64,000 nucleotides of DNA from Oscillospiraceae bacterium (GCA_018110985.1 JAGAWT010000003.1:80435-144434); one strand, 5' to 3'. Shown: positions 34,506-43,729, numbered from the stretch's first letter. The notes: a model not told the origin generated them from the sequence alone. Program-made: numbers and translations.

Positions 34506-35048
34506 ATGAATATATGGCACGATATAGAGCCCGACAGGATAACCAAGGACAATTTCTACGCTGTTATAGAGATACCCAAGGGCAGCAAGATGAAGTATGA
34601 GCTGGACAAGAAAACAGGTCTCCTGCGCCTTGACAGAGTGCTCTACACATCTACCCACTATCCCTCCAACTACGGCTTCATACCCCGCACCTATGCAGAG
34701 GACGGAGACCCTCTCGATGTGCTGGTGATGTGCTCTGAACCCATAAATTCCCTTGCTCTTGTGCGCTGCTACCCCATAGGGGTCATATCCATGCTGGATA
34801 ACGGCGCAAAGGACGACAAGATAATCGCCATCCCCTTTGACGATCCCACCTATAACGGCTACACGGATATAAGCGAGCTGCCCCGCCACAGATTTGACGA
34901 GATGAGCCACTTTTTCAGCATCTACAAGCAGCTTGAGGGCAAGGAAACGGTGATAGACGAGATAAAGGACTGCAATGCTGCCATAGAGATAGTCGAAAGG
35001 TGCATAAACCGCTATGTGGAATACTTCTGCAAGGCAAGAGAGAGGTAG
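34506..35048 (+). CDS. ppa: Inorganic pyrophosphatase, family I
   Basis: Hydrolyses pyrophosphate to drive biosynthetic reactions. 180 residues, normal for bacterial family I enzymes. Signature segments are FYAVIEIPKGSKMKYELDK, HYPSNYGFIPRTYAEDGDPLDVLV (metal-binding Asp cluster, D-x-D-P-x-D; given as two parts in the protein) and the later DDKIIAIPFDDP. A good AAAGGAG site precedes the ATG. It is the first gene of a long same-strand run; cdd begins 1 bp after its stop. Confidence 0.96.
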   Translation: MNIWHDIEPDRITKDNFYAVIEIPKGSKMKYELDKKTGLLRLDRVLYTSTHYPSNYGFIPRTYAEDGDPLDVLVMCSEPINSLALVRCYPIGVISMLDNGAKDDKIIAIPFDDPTYNGYTDISELPRHRFDEMSHFFSIYKQLEGKETVIDEIKDCNAAIEIVERCINRYVEYFCKARER

Positions 35049-35049
35049 T

Positions 35050-35454
35050 ATGGACTTTACAGAGCTGTATGAAACTGCCGTAGGTATGCGTTTTTTTGCA
35101 TACACCCCCTACTATGATTTCAGAGTGGGTGCCGCTCTCCTGGCGGAGAACGAAAGCGGGGAAAAGCGGGTCTTTACAGGCTGCAATGTGCAGAACAGCG
35201 CCTTTGGTGCCAATATCTGCGCCGAGCATACGGCGGGAGCTAAGGCTGTGAGCGAGGGGTACAGGGTGTTCAGGGCTGTTGCCGTGGCAGGCGGCATGGG
35301 AGATGAGATCTCTGAAATGGTGCTTCCCTGCGGCGTTTGCAGGCAGTTCCTCTCGGAATTTGCCGCAGAGGGGATGAAGGTCATACTGCTGAAAGACGGC
35401 AGTCCCGCAGTGTTCACCCTTGATGAGATCTTCCCCCGTCCCTTTGCTCTATGA
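35050..35454 (+). CDS. cdd: Cytidine deaminase
   Basis: Converts cytidine and deoxycytidine to the uridine forms in pyrimidine salvage. 134 residues, homotetramer-type length. The zinc and catalytic motifs are intact: CAEHTAGAKAV (zinc Cys and catalytic Glu) and PCGVCRQFLSEF (two further zinc Cys). The FRVGAALLA substrate strand is near the N-terminus. Start at 35050, with GAGAGAGG in front. It ends in an ATGA overlap with the next gene. Confidence 0.95.
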   Translation: MDFTELYETAVGMRFFAYTPYYDFRVGAALLAENESGEKRVFTGCNVQNSAFGANICAEHTAGAKAVSEGYRVFRAVAVAGGMGDEISEMVLPCGVCRQFLSEFAAEGMKVILLKDGSPAVFTLDEIFPRPFAL

Positions 35455-36200
35455 GCACAAAAAGGAAAAGGATCCCCCTTCTTGACACTTTCAGAGGGGC
35501 GGCAATGTTCTATGTGGTGCTTTACCACATAATGTTTGATATCTGCTTCATATGGGGCAGGAGCGCCCCGTCCTTCCTCACTCCCGGAAATGCGGTGTTT
35601 GAGGGCTTCCATGTGTTTTTCCTCTGGGTGCTCTTCTTTGTGTCCGGGGTCTGCTCCGCCCTTTCCCGCAGCTCGCTGAAAAGGGGAGCGGTGCTCTATA
35701 TCCTGGGCTACCTCATCACGGCGGGCACGGCGGTCATAATGCCCTCTGAGCTGATAGTATTCGGAGTGCTCAGCTGCTTCGGCGCCTGTATGGTCATCAC
35801 ATCGCTGCTGTCGCCCCTGACAGAGCGCATGGGAGACAGGAAGGTCTTTCTTGCTCCTCTGCTGTTTTTGCTGTGGTTCGTTTTCAGGCGGCTCTCCTAC
35901 GGGCAGATAGACCTGCTTTTCACAAGGATCGACCTGGGGCAGACGGATATCTTCTGGCTGTATCCGCTGGGGCTCCCCGGAAAGGATTTCCGCAGTGCGG
36001 ACTATTTCCCTCTCATCCCCTACATATTCATGTTCCTGTGCGGAAGGGTGCTGAGCGAAAAGGTCTGCACCCTCCTTGAGGGAAAAGAGCAGCCCATTAA
36101 AGTCATAGACCTTGCGGGGAAATACTCTTTGTGGGTGTATATCATCCATCAGCCTGTCGTAATGCTGATACTGGGGCTGATATTTGGTTTTGGGATATGA
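35451..36200 (+). CDS. DUF1624/HGSNAT-like membrane acyltransferase family protein
   Basis: A 249-residue integral membrane protein with about seven helices. The start (RIPLLDTFRGAAMFYVVLYH) carries the D-x-x-RG and conserved His typical of the DUF1624/heparan-alpha-glucosaminide N-acetyltransferase catalytic family. The end (YSLWVYIIHQPVVMLIL) matches the terminal H-Q-P segment. A role in acylating a sugar or cell-wall component is possible from the family but not shown. It overlaps cdd and rlmH by 4 bp each (ATGA), so it is translated in a coupled operon. Confidence 0.85.
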   Translation: MSTKRKRIPLLDTFRGAAMFYVVLYHIMFDICFIWGRSAPSFLTPGNAVFEGFHVFFLWVLFFVSGVCSALSRSSLKRGAVLYILGYLITAGTAVIMPSELIVFGVLSCFGACMVITSLLSPLTERMGDRKVFLAPLLFLLWFVFRRLSYGQIDLLFTRIDLGQTDIFWLYPLGLPGKDFRSADYFPLIPYIFMFLCGRVLSEKVCTLLEGKEQPIKVIDLAGKYSLWVYIIHQPVVMLILGLIFGFGI

Positions 36201-36673
36201 ATATTGATCTTATATGTATGGGAAAGCTGAAGGACAAGTGGGAAAAGGATGCCTTTGCTGAATATGTGAAAAGGCTGGGAGCCTACGGCACCGTAAAGTG
36301 TACGGAGCTCAAGGAGTGCAGGCTCTCGGAATCGCCCTCACCGAAGGAGACCGAAAGGGCTCTCTGTGAGGAGGCGCAGCGCATAAGGGAGCAGATACCG
36401 AAAAACTCCGCCGTTATAGCCATGTGCATAGAGGGGAAAAAGCTGTCCTCCGAGGGCTTTGCGGAGAAGATAGAGAGCTTTTCGGGCTCATACAGCGGGA
36501 TCTGTCTGGTGATAGGCTCATCCTACGGGTTATCGGAGGACTTCAAAAAGGAAGCACAGCTTCGGCTGTCAATGTCGGATATGACCTTTCCTCACCGCCT
36601 TGCACGCATAATGGCAGCAGAACAGCTTTACAGGGCATTTTCCATAAATGCGGGCTCAAAGTACCATAAGTAG
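36197..36673 (+). CDS. rlmH: 23S rRNA (pseudouridine-1915-N3) methyltransferase
   Basis: SPOUT-class methyltransferase that modifies helix 69 of 23S rRNA on assembled ribosomes. 158 residues, the standard length. It begins NIDLICMGKLKDKWEKDAF. The knotted SAM-binding end is typical: LVIGSSYGLSEDFK, LRLSMSDMTFPHRLARIMAAEQLYRAF and the invariant terminal KYHK. The ATG at 36197 overlaps the previous stop. A longer upstream in-frame extension lies within the DUF1624 gene and is not used. Confidence 0.97.
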   Translation: MNIDLICMGKLKDKWEKDAFAEYVKRLGAYGTVKCTELKECRLSESPSPKETERALCEEAQRIREQIPKNSAVIAMCIEGKKLSSEGFAEKIESFSGSYSGICLVIGSSYGLSEDFKKEAQLRLSMSDMTFPHRLARIMAAEQLYRAFSINAGSKYHK

Positions 36674-36682
36674 GGGTGTACC

Positions 36683-37321
36683 ATGAATGCTTACGAAGTT
36701 CTGGGGGTCTCTCCCCAAGCCTCCCCGGATGAGGTGAAAAAGCGCTACCGCTCTCTTGTGAAGGAATTCCATCCCGACCTGAACCCGGGTGACGAAAAGG
36801 CAGCACAGAGGATGGCGGAGATAAACTATGCCTATGAACTGGTGAAAAGCGGGAAAGCAAAGGATTTCAAGCCGGACGGCACCTTTACCCGCAACGGGGT
36901 GGAATATTCCTACCATTATGAGGATATCTCCGACATACTCAGAAAGATGTTCGGCGTGGAGGGATACGGGCAGGACAAGGAATTCGGGAACTATGCCTTT
37001 GTGGAAATGTACATAAAGGGCAATAACTACACCCGTGCCGCAAAGCTGCTGGACACAATGCCAAAAAACGATGCCAGATGGTTTTACTATGCGGCGCATA
37101 TATACAGGCACACCGGAGACTACGAAAAAGCCATATACAACGCAAGGGCAGCTACGGTGATGGATCCTTCCAAGACAGAATACTATGTTTTTCTTGATGA
37201 GACGGAAAAAGAGTGCAGCGCCATCCTTGCGAAAAAGGAAAGGGCTGTGTGGACAAAGCGTATAATTGCCGGAGGGCTGGCGTTTATTTTTGTTGTATAT
37301 TTCCTGATGACACTGCTATAA
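36683..37321 (+). CDS. J-domain protein with C-terminal membrane anchor
   Basis: 212 residues. The N-terminal 65 form a J domain with the HPD tripeptide (VKEFHPDLNPGD) that stimulates DnaK ATPase. The usual DnaJ Gly/Phe region and zinc fingers are missing, so this is a type III co-chaperone. The middle part has a TPR-like stretch (WFYYAAHIYRHTGDYEKAIYNA), and a single C-terminal helix (IIAGGLAFIFVVYFLMTLL) anchors it to the membrane with the J domain in the cytoplasm. The client is unknown. It follows rlmH by 9 bp in the same operon. Confidence 0.9.
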   Translation: MNAYEVLGVSPQASPDEVKKRYRSLVKEFHPDLNPGDEKAAQRMAEINYAYELVKSGKAKDFKPDGTFTRNGVEYSYHYEDISDILRKMFGVEGYGQDKEFGNYAFVEMYIKGNNYTRAAKLLDTMPKNDARWFYYAAHIYRHTGDYEKAIYNARAATVMDPSKTEYYVFLDETEKECSAILAKKERAVWTKRIIAGGLAFIFVVYFLMTLL

Positions 37322-37341
37322 CATGGAGAGAAGAAGAACTT

Positions 37342-37968
37342 ATGGGTAACACGAACAACGTAAAGGTAAAGATAGCCGGGCATGACTATAATCTGTGGAC
37401 CGACGATTCACCGGAGTATCTTGAAAAAATAGCGCAGAGAGCAGATTTTGAACTTCGGCGCATAATGCACGACAATCCGGGCTTCGGCATACAGAATGCC
37501 TCTGTGATAACTGCGCTTATGGCTTATGATGAGGCGGAAAAAACGAACCTTACGGTGGAAAATATGCGCTCTCAGATGGCAAGCTATGTAAACGACGCTG
37601 CAAAGTCCCGTTCCGCAAAGGAAAGGTTTTTCAAGAAGAACGTGGAGCTTGAAGCCGAAAATGACAGGCTTTCCAAGGAAAACAAGCAGCTCAGAAAAAG
37701 GATAGAGGAACTGGAAAAGCAGCTCTCGCCCTTTATGGGGGAGCAGCTGTCTCTGGCGGATGATGAGGAAGAGACTGTCAGGGAAGAGGCAGCACCCGCC
37801 GAGACCGTGACGGAGGAGGAAAAGGATGTTCCCCCCGAAAAGACCGGGGAGCCTGAACAGGAACAAAAGGCCGCCGAGGAGCCGGAAACGGCAGAGGAAA
37901 TAAGCCTTGAAGAGGATAACGGCTATCCCGCTGCAAAGCGCAGGAACACCAAGAAGAAAAAGAGATGA
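37342..37968 (+). CDS. zapA: Cell division protein ZapA with extended acidic tail
   Basis: 208 residues, roughly twice the length of ordinary ZapA. The N-terminal 90 residues are the ZapA fold (NVKVKIAGHDYNLWTDDSPE, IMALMAY-like helix) that bundles FtsZ filaments. A coiled coil (about 95-135, rich in ENDRLSKENKQLRKRIEELEK) comes next, then a long Glu/Ala/Pro-rich disordered tail and a basic end (KRRNTKKKKR). The start at 37342 was chosen because the protein there begins directly with the ZapA strand. It overlaps the U32 peptidase gene by 4 bp, a pairing common in Clostridia. Confidence 0.9.
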   Translation: MGNTNNVKVKIAGHDYNLWTDDSPEYLEKIAQRADFELRRIMHDNPGFGIQNASVITALMAYDEAEKTNLTVENMRSQMASYVNDAAKSRSAKERFFKKNVELEAENDRLSKENKQLRKRIEELEKQLSPFMGEQLSLADDEEETVREEAAPAETVTEEEKDVPPEKTGEPEQEQKAAEEPETAEEISLEEDNGYPAAKRRNTKKKKR

Positions 37969-39962
37969 CCCCGGAGATACTTGCCCCCTGCGGCGGTAAG
38001 GACAGTATCCTTTCTGCTGTGAACGGGGGAGCAGATGCGGTCTATATAGGCGGCAAGAGCTTTTCCGCAAGAGCCTCCGCCAAGAATTTCAGCCATGAGG
38101 AAATGGCTGAGGCAGTACGCTTCTGTCACCTGCACGGGGTAAAGGTGTACAGAGCCATGAACACCGTCCTTTTTGACAGTGAAAGGGCAGAGTTTGCGGA
38201 TGAGGTGAGATTTTGCGCCGAGATCGGCTTTGACGGCCTTATCATACAGGACATAGGCGCTCTTGCGCTGGCTGCCTCCCTGTGTGACATACCTCTCCAT
38301 GCCTCGACCCAGATGACCGTTGCCTGTCCCTCCGGGGCAAGGCTGGCGCTTCTCATCGGGTGCAGAAGGGTGGTAGCTGCACGGGAGCTGGACATAAGGC
38401 AGATAAAGAAAATGGCAGAGACGGCTCCCACTGAGGTATTTGTCCACGGTGCCCAGTGTATGTGCCTTTCGGGGCAGTGCTATATGTCAGCCATGATAGG
38501 CGGGCGCTCCGCCAACAGGGGTTGCTGTGCCCAGAGCTGCCGTCTTCCCTTTTCAAAGGGAAAAAGGTTCAGAGAGGGAGAATATGCCCTTTCTCTGAAG
38601 GATCTTTCCTTTATAGGGGATATGGATGAGCTTGTAAGTGCAGGGGTCGTGTCCCTTAAAATAGAGGGCAGGATGAAGTCACCCGAATACACCTATGAGG
38701 CTGCAAGAGCGGTATCAAAGGCTTTGAACGGCGAATACACTGCCGAGGACGAAAAAAGACTGGCAGCGGTGTTTTCAAGGCAGGGCTTTACCGACGGCTA
38801 CCTGCACGGCAGGGTAGGCCGGGAAATGTTCGGCAGGCGCACCTATGAGGATGTGAATGCGGTCAGGGAGAAAAGCACTGCTGAGCCTGTGCCTGAAAAA
38901 AAGGCAGGCACGGTGGACTTTGATATGAGCATAAAGGAAAATGAGCCTGTTTCCCTGAGGGCAACTGTCCGTGAAAAGGGGATATCCGCAAGTGTCAGGG
39001 GAGATGTCCCTCAGAGGGCTGTGAGCCGTTCCATTACGGCTGAGGATGCAGCTGCGGCACTTTCCAAAACCGGAGGCACTGCCTTTGAAGCAGGGGATAT
39101 CCGGGCTGATACCGAGGAGGGGCTGTTCCTCCCCAGAGCCGCACTGAACGACATCAGGCGAAAGGCTATCGGAGAGCTTGAGGAAAAGCTGATAAGGCTG
39201 AACACTCCGGTATACACTCTCAGAGAAAAGGATATCACGGCGGCGGACAGGAAGCCTCAGCCTATGGAATACCGTTACTATGCGGAAAATGCAGGGGAAG
39301 CAGAAAAAGCCCGTGACTTTGACAGGGTGCTGATACCTCTGGATGAATGTGCAGGGTGCAGCCTCGATCCCTCAAAGCTCATAGCTGTACTTCCCTCTCT
39401 TTTTGACAGGGAGGAAAGTGTGGCTGAGAGCATTGAAAAAGCTGTGAAAATGGGGATAATGTCCTTCTGGGCGGAAAACTTTTCCTGTCTTGGAGTGCTT
39501 GTTTTCCTGAGGGAGAGGCTCCCGGGGATAAATATACACACGGGACAGGGGCTCAATGTGACAAATTCCCTTTCGGCAGAGAAGCTGCGGGAACTGGGGG
39601 TACAGGATGTGCTCCTTTCCATGGAGATGAAGCTCACACAGATAAGGGGGATGAAGAAGCCCCTGCCCGCAGGTCTGTTCGTGTACGGCAGACCCGTGCT
39701 CATGACTATGAGGAACCACCCCGGAGACAGGATGCTTACCGACAGGACGGGCAGAACCTTTGAGGTGGCAGACCGGGGCTATTATTCAAATATATACAAC
39801 TGTGACACCATCGACATAATACAAAAGGCAAAGGATCTGGGGCTTTCCTACCTGCTTGCGAGGGACGGGGAGCCGTCGGAAGTGCTCAGAGCTCTGAAAA
39901 GCGGTGAGAGCCGCAGCGGAAAAGGCTTTACCAACGGGCTTTATATCAGAGGGATAGTTTAG
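37965..39962 (+). CDS. U32-family peptidase / tRNA-hydroxylation-type protein with DUF3656
   Basis: A 665-residue U32 family protein. The N-terminus (EILAPCGGKDSILSAVNGGADAVYIGG) and the signature IQDIGALAL … HASTQMTV, followed by the Cys-rich CMCLSGQCYMS … NRGCCAQSCRLPF, match the U32 core. The cysteines are those thought to hold an Fe-S cluster in the related TrhP/RlhA/UbiUV proteins. KIEGRMKSPEYTYEA ends the core; a DUF3656-type region occupies the C-terminal half. Family members act in tRNA or rRNA hydroxylation or as peptidases; which applies here is not evident. It is coupled to zapA. Confidence 0.92.
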   Translation: MTPEILAPCGGKDSILSAVNGGADAVYIGGKSFSARASAKNFSHEEMAEAVRFCHLHGVKVYRAMNTVLFDSERAEFADEVRFCAEIGFDGLIIQDIGALALAASLCDIPLHASTQMTVACPSGARLALLIGCRRVVAARELDIRQIKKMAETAPTEVFVHGAQCMCLSGQCYMSAMIGGRSANRGCCAQSCRLPFSKGKRFREGEYALSLKDLSFIGDMDELVSAGVVSLKIEGRMKSPEYTYEAARAVSKALNGEYTAEDEKRLAAVFSRQGFTDGYLHGRVGREMFGRRTYEDVNAVREKSTAEPVPEKKAGTVDFDMSIKENEPVSLRATVREKGISASVRGDVPQRAVSRSITAEDAAAALSKTGGTAFEAGDIRADTEEGLFLPRAALNDIRRKAIGELEEKLIRLNTPVYTLREKDITAADRKPQPMEYRYYAENAGEAEKARDFDRVLIPLDECAGCSLDPSKLIAVLPSLFDREESVAESIEKAVKMGIMSFWAENFSCLGVLVFLRERLPGINIHTGQGLNVTNSLSAEKLRELGVQDVLLSMEMKLTQIRGMKKPLPAGLFVYGRPVLMTMRNHPGDRMLTDRTGRTFEVADRGYYSNIYNCDTIDIIQKAKDLGLSYLLARDGEPSEVLRALKSGESRSGKGFTNGLYIRGIV

Positions 39963-40034
39963 GTATACGGTCTCTTTGCCATTGCGGGAAGCAGGCCGTC
40001 TGCGGAAAATATCAAACAGGGAGAGGAAAGGAAA

Positions 40035-41564
40035 ATGCTTAAAGACAACAAGATACTTATAGGAAAAAGCGGAGATGAGGAGATATACATCTATCCGAAA
40101 ATGGCAAACAGACACGGGCTCATAGCCGGTGCTACGGGTACGGGAAAGACCATGACCCTCAGGGTGCTGGCGGAATCCTTCTCCGACATGGGAGTGCCGG
40201 TCTTTCTTGCCGATGCAAAGGGCGACCTTTCCTGTCTGGGCTTTAAGGGGGAGGCTAAAGGCACCGTGGCGGAGCGTGTGGAAAAGCTGGGGCTCAGTGG
40301 CTTTGAGTACAAGGCTTTCCCTGTTTCCATCTGGGATGTGTACGGCAAAAACGGGATACCTCTGCGTACCACCGTTTCCGAAATGGGACCTGTACTGCTT
40401 TCCAGGATACTTGACCTGAACGACACCCAGAGCGAGATACTGAATATCATCTTTGCCATTGCGGACAAGGAGGGGCTCATCCTCACCGACACCAAGGATC
40501 TGAGATCCATGATTAACTATGTATCCGAGAAGTCCAAGGAATATTCGCAGGAATACGGGAACATAGCAAAGCAGAGCCTTTCTGCCATATTAAGGAGCGT
40601 TGTCACTCTGGAGAGCATGGGCGGAGAGCTGTTCTTTGCGGAGCCTGCTCTCGACCTTCATGACTGGATACGCACTGACACTTCGGGCAGAGGCTGCATA
40701 GAGGTGCTGGACTGCCGTGAGCTGATGCTGAGCCCAGTTATGTATGCTACCTTCCTTCTGTGGCTCATTTCCGAGCTTTTTGAGATGCTCCCGGAGGCAG
40801 GCGACCTTGAAAAGCCTAAAATGGTATTCTTCTTTGATGAGGCACATATGCTCTTTTCGGGTGCCCCGAAGGTGCTGCTTGAAAAGATAACCCAGCTTGT
40901 AAAGCTGATACGCTCCAAGGGCGTGGGTATATTCTTTATCACCCAGAACCCCACAGACATTCCCGACGAAGTGCTCTCACAGCTTGGGAACAAGGTGCAG
41001 CACGCCCTGCGTGCCTACACCCCCGCAGAGATCAAGAAGCAGAACGCCGCCGCACAGAGCTACAGGGAAAACCCCGAGTTCAAGACCGCCGAGGTGCTGT
41101 CTCAGCTCGGAACGGGTGAGGCCCTGATCTCGGTCCTGGGAGAGGACGGTGTGCCCACCGTGGTGGAAAGAGCCTTTATAGTGCCTCCCCAGAGCCGCAC
41201 GGGGGCTCTTGAGGAGCATGAGAGGAGAAATGCTGTTGCAAACGACCTTTTCTTCTCCAAGTACGGCTCTCCCGTGGACAATTTCACAGCCTTTGAATTT
41301 CTGGAGCGCAGGCGTGCCCAGGTAGACGAGCAGGGGAGAAAAGCCATAGAGGATGCGGAAAAGGAAAAGCAGAAGGCGAAGTTTGAGAAGGAAAAGAACA
41401 AGGCACTGCAGAGCGTGGGCAAGACCGCAGCAGGCACCGTCGGCCGTGAGGTGGGTGGTACCCTTGGCGGTGCTTTCGGCGGAAAATTCGGCAAGAAGCT
41501 GGGTGCAAACCTTGGGGGCAGCATAGGCAGGGGGCTCCTTGCCACACTATTCTCAAGGAAATGA
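40035..41564 (+). CDS. HerA-like ATPase, DUF853 family
   Basis: A 509-residue P-loop ATPase of the HerA/FtsK superfamily. Walker A is GATGTGKTMTLR (near residue 33), Walker B is MVFFFDEAHMLF (near 260), and a sensor/arginine region FFITQNPTDIPDEVLSQLGN follows. Members are putative hexameric DNA translocases of unknown role (DUF853, YjgR-like). The C-terminus is unusual: a charged Lys/Glu helix (about 430-465) leads into a glycine-zipper segment (GGTLGGAFGGKFGKKLGANL and onward) that could insert into or contact membrane. It starts 72 bp after the U32 gene with GAGAGGAAAGG before the ATG. Confidence 0.9.
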   Translation: MLKDNKILIGKSGDEEIYIYPKMANRHGLIAGATGTGKTMTLRVLAESFSDMGVPVFLADAKGDLSCLGFKGEAKGTVAERVEKLGLSGFEYKAFPVSIWDVYGKNGIPLRTTVSEMGPVLLSRILDLNDTQSEILNIIFAIADKEGLILTDTKDLRSMINYVSEKSKEYSQEYGNIAKQSLSAILRSVVTLESMGGELFFAEPALDLHDWIRTDTSGRGCIEVLDCRELMLSPVMYATFLLWLISELFEMLPEAGDLEKPKMVFFFDEAHMLFSGAPKVLLEKITQLVKLIRSKGVGIFFITQNPTDIPDEVLSQLGNKVQHALRAYTPAEIKKQNAAAQSYRENPEFKTAEVLSQLGTGEALISVLGEDGVPTVVERAFIVPPQSRTGALEEHERRNAVANDLFFSKYGSPVDNFTAFEFLERRRAQVDEQGRKAIEDAEKEKQKAKFEKEKNKALQSVGKTAAGTVGREVGGTLGGAFGGKFGKKLGANLGGSIGRGLLATLFSRK

Positions 41565-41568
41565 TGCC

Positions 41569-42702
41569 ATGGCAGAGATAAACGACAAGCGGATATCCTC
41601 CCTGCGAGGGCAGGACAAGGAATACAACGAGCTTTACCGCAAATGGCGGCAGGACAGGACGAACAAGTTCGGCTACTATGTGAGCGGAGTACATGACGAA
41701 CACACATACAGGGACGGAAAGGGCTTTGCGGGTGAGTACCCCGAGGCGGACGAAAGGGAGACACTGGAGCTTGCCACCACTCTCCTCATGAAGGTGCTGA
41801 TAGTTTACACCCTTATAGAGTTTGCCTTCAAGCTGCTGTTTTCGGATCATCCCTTCCCGCCCTTGCTTGGTGTCATACTTTACAGGGAAGGCTTTACCTC
41901 CGACCATGACCCGCTGCATATCGCAGTCTCGATGCTGACGAATATCCTTTCAAGGCTGCTGCCCTTTGTGTACCTGCTGGTGAAGCTGAAGCTCCCCATA
42001 CAGCTTGCCATGCCGCTGAAGATAAGCAACATGCCCCTGTTCAGGTGCTCCGTTCCCATTGCGATGCTCACCTTCGGCATAATCTATACCTGCGACAAGA
42101 TATATTCCGTGTTCATCCCCGCCTCCGGGGGGATGCGCCCCCTCTTTCCGTGGGACGGGAGGTTTACCGTAAAGGATGTGCCGGAGCTGATGCTCTTTGC
42201 GGTCATCATCCCCATACTGAGCGAGGTGGTCCACAGAGGGGTGTTCATGCAGATGTTCAGGCAGTTCGGTGACGGGTTTGCCCTGTTTATGTCCAGCATA
42301 ATCTCAGCTCTGCTTGCCACGGAGGATTCCTTTATGGCGTGCTTTGTGTACTCGCTGATGATAGGCTACTGCACACTGCGCACCGGAAGCGTTATCACCG
42401 CTGTCATCATGAGGGTGATAATAACAGGCCTGTACTTTACACTTGACGTGGTCACGGGCGACAACCTTGACGGCATGGCAGGCATAGCAGTCTCCCTTAC
42501 GGTGCTTTTCTGCCTCGGTATAGGGATGATAATGGTCATGCGCTTTGTGAGCAATTCAAGGAACAGGATAAGCCTTCCCCTGCACCATCTGTACCTTACG
42601 GACACGAAAAAGGTGATGATGGTGGTCTCCAACCCTACATTTATTGCGTGGATCACTCTTTTTGTTGTAAGTACCATGTGGTCGGTGACATTCGGAAGGT
42701 AG
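41569..42702 (+). CDS. CPBP-like membrane protein lacking the usual catalytic residues
   Basis: About 377 residues. A charged cytoplasmic N-terminus (residues 1-65) precedes 7-8 membrane helices. The region LSEVVHRGVFMQMFRQFGDG aligns with the EExxxR motif of CPBP (Abi/Rce1) intramembrane proteases, but the first Glu is Ser. The following helix (SALLATEDSF) has Thr where the FxxxH histidine should be, and the last His/Asn motif is also missing (VIMRVIITG). It therefore looks like a non-proteolytic relative. The start at 41569 is 4 bp after the ATPase stop, with AAGGA in front. Cellular role unknown. Confidence 0.75.
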   Translation: MAEINDKRISSLRGQDKEYNELYRKWRQDRTNKFGYYVSGVHDEHTYRDGKGFAGEYPEADERETLELATTLLMKVLIVYTLIEFAFKLLFSDHPFPPLLGVILYREGFTSDHDPLHIAVSMLTNILSRLLPFVYLLVKLKLPIQLAMPLKISNMPLFRCSVPIAMLTFGIIYTCDKIYSVFIPASGGMRPLFPWDGRFTVKDVPELMLFAVIIPILSEVVHRGVFMQMFRQFGDGFALFMSSIISALLATEDSFMACFVYSLMIGYCTLRTGSVITAVIMRVIITGLYFTLDVVTGDNLDGMAGIAVSLTVLFCLGIGMIMVMRFVSNSRNRISLPLHHLYLTDTKKVMMVVSNPTFIAWITLFVVSTMWSVTFGR

Positions 42703-42728
42703 CCTGCCTGTACCCGACAAGATAAAGT

Positions 42729-42759
42729 CTGCCGTTCAGAGACGGTCAGAAAACGGCAG
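42729..42759 (+). terminator. Weak hairpin downstream of the CPBP-like gene
   Basis: CTGCCGTT / AACGGCAG arms with a 15-base loop, followed at some distance by CTTTT. It is a candidate end for the upstream run; the weak T tract lowers confidence. Confidence 0.35.
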
Positions 42760-42846
42760 CTGCGGCTTTTGAACATCCTGAAACAGCATGGCAGGATGTC
42801 AGAGTGGATAAACGGCACACTTTTTTCAAAAAAAGCAGATTATGTC

Positions 42847-42875
42847 TTGAAATTTTGGAAAAAATAGTGTAAAAT
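42847..42875 (+). promoter_or_regulatory. Promoter of gpmA
   Basis: TTGAAA at 42847 and TAAAAT at 42870 with a 17-bp spacer, about 50 bp before the start codon. Confidence 0.78.
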
Positions 42876-42925
42876 GATTAAGGTGGGGCTGCCCGCCGCT
42901 AAATTTCCCGAAAGGATCGATAACA

Positions 42926-43672
42926 ATGATGAAATTAGTTCTTGTTCGTCACGGCGAAAGCGAGTGGAACAAACTCAATCTTTTTACAGGCTGGATGGAT
43001 GTTGACCTCAGCGAAAAAGGCGTGGAAGAGGCTAAGAATGCCGGCAGACTTCTGAAGGCTGAGGGCTATGACTTTGACATCTGCTTTACCTCCTACCTGA
43101 AGAGAGCTATACACACTCTCAACTATGCACTTGATGAGATGGACAGAGCATGGCTCCCCGTTATCAAGAGCTGGAAGCTCAATGAGCGTCACTACGGCGC
43201 ACTCCAGGGTCTCAACAAGTCCGAGACCGCCGAGAAGTACGGCGAGGATCAGGTAAAGGTATGGAGACGTTCCTTTGATGTAAAGCCCCCCGCACTTGAT
43301 GCGGATGATGAGCGCAGCGCTACCAAGCAGGCAATGTTCAGAGATGTGGATCCCGCTCTCCTGCCCGCAAACGAGTCCCTTGAGACTACCATCGAAAGAG
43401 CAGTTCCCTACTTCAATGAGGTGATAAAGCCCGAGATGAAGGCAGGCAAGCGTGTTATCATCGCTGCTCACGGCAACTCTCTCAGAGCCCTTGTAAAGTA
43501 CTTTGACAACCTCTCCGCAGAGGAGATCATCAATGTGAATATCCCCACCGCAACTCCTCTGGTTTACGAGTTCGATGATGATTTCAAGGTGATAAAGTCC
43601 TACTATCTGGGCGACCAGGAGGCTCTCAAGGCAAAGATGAACGCTGTTGCCAACCAGGGCAAGGCTAAGTAA
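42926..43672 (+). CDS. gpmA: 2,3-bisphosphoglycerate-dependent phosphoglycerate mutase
   Basis: Glycolytic enzyme interconverting 3- and 2-phosphoglycerate. 248 residues, the standard dPGM length. The phosphohistidine motif [12 protein letters not shown] is at residues 4-15; [29 protein letters not shown] and the second catalytic His in [14 protein letters not shown] are intact. AAAGGAT precedes tandem ATGs at 42926 and 42929; either may be used. Its own promoter and terminator make it monocistronic. Codon choice is strongly biased, as expected for a highly expressed gene. Repeat copy C lies beyond its terminator. Confidence 0.97.
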   Translation: MMKLVLVRHGESEWNKLNLFTGWMDVDLSEKGVEEAKNAGRLLKAEGYDFDICFTSYLKRAIHTLNYALDEMDRAWLPVIKSWKLNERHYGALQGLNKSETAEKYGEDQVKVWRRSFDVKPPALDADDERSATKQAMFRDVDPALLPANESLETTIERAVPYFNEVIKPEMKAGKRVIIAAHGNSLRALVKYFDNLSAEEIINVNIPTATPLVYEFDDDFKVIKSYYLGDQEALKAKMNAVANQGKAK

Positions 43673-43694
43673 GCCGCAGATCAAGATCATAGGA

Positions 43695-43729
43695 GGGGAC
43701 GGAGATGTACCTCTGTCCCCCTTATTTTA
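43695..43729 (+). terminator. Terminator after gpmA
   Basis: GGGGACGGAG / CTCTGTCCCC stem (one G-U pair) with an ATGTAC loop and a CTTATTTT tail, 22 bp after the stop codon. Confidence 0.85.

Noticed and set aside
35112..36149. 345-codon minus-strand open frame
   Set aside because: Antisense to cdd and the DUF1624 gene, both of which are clear by motif.
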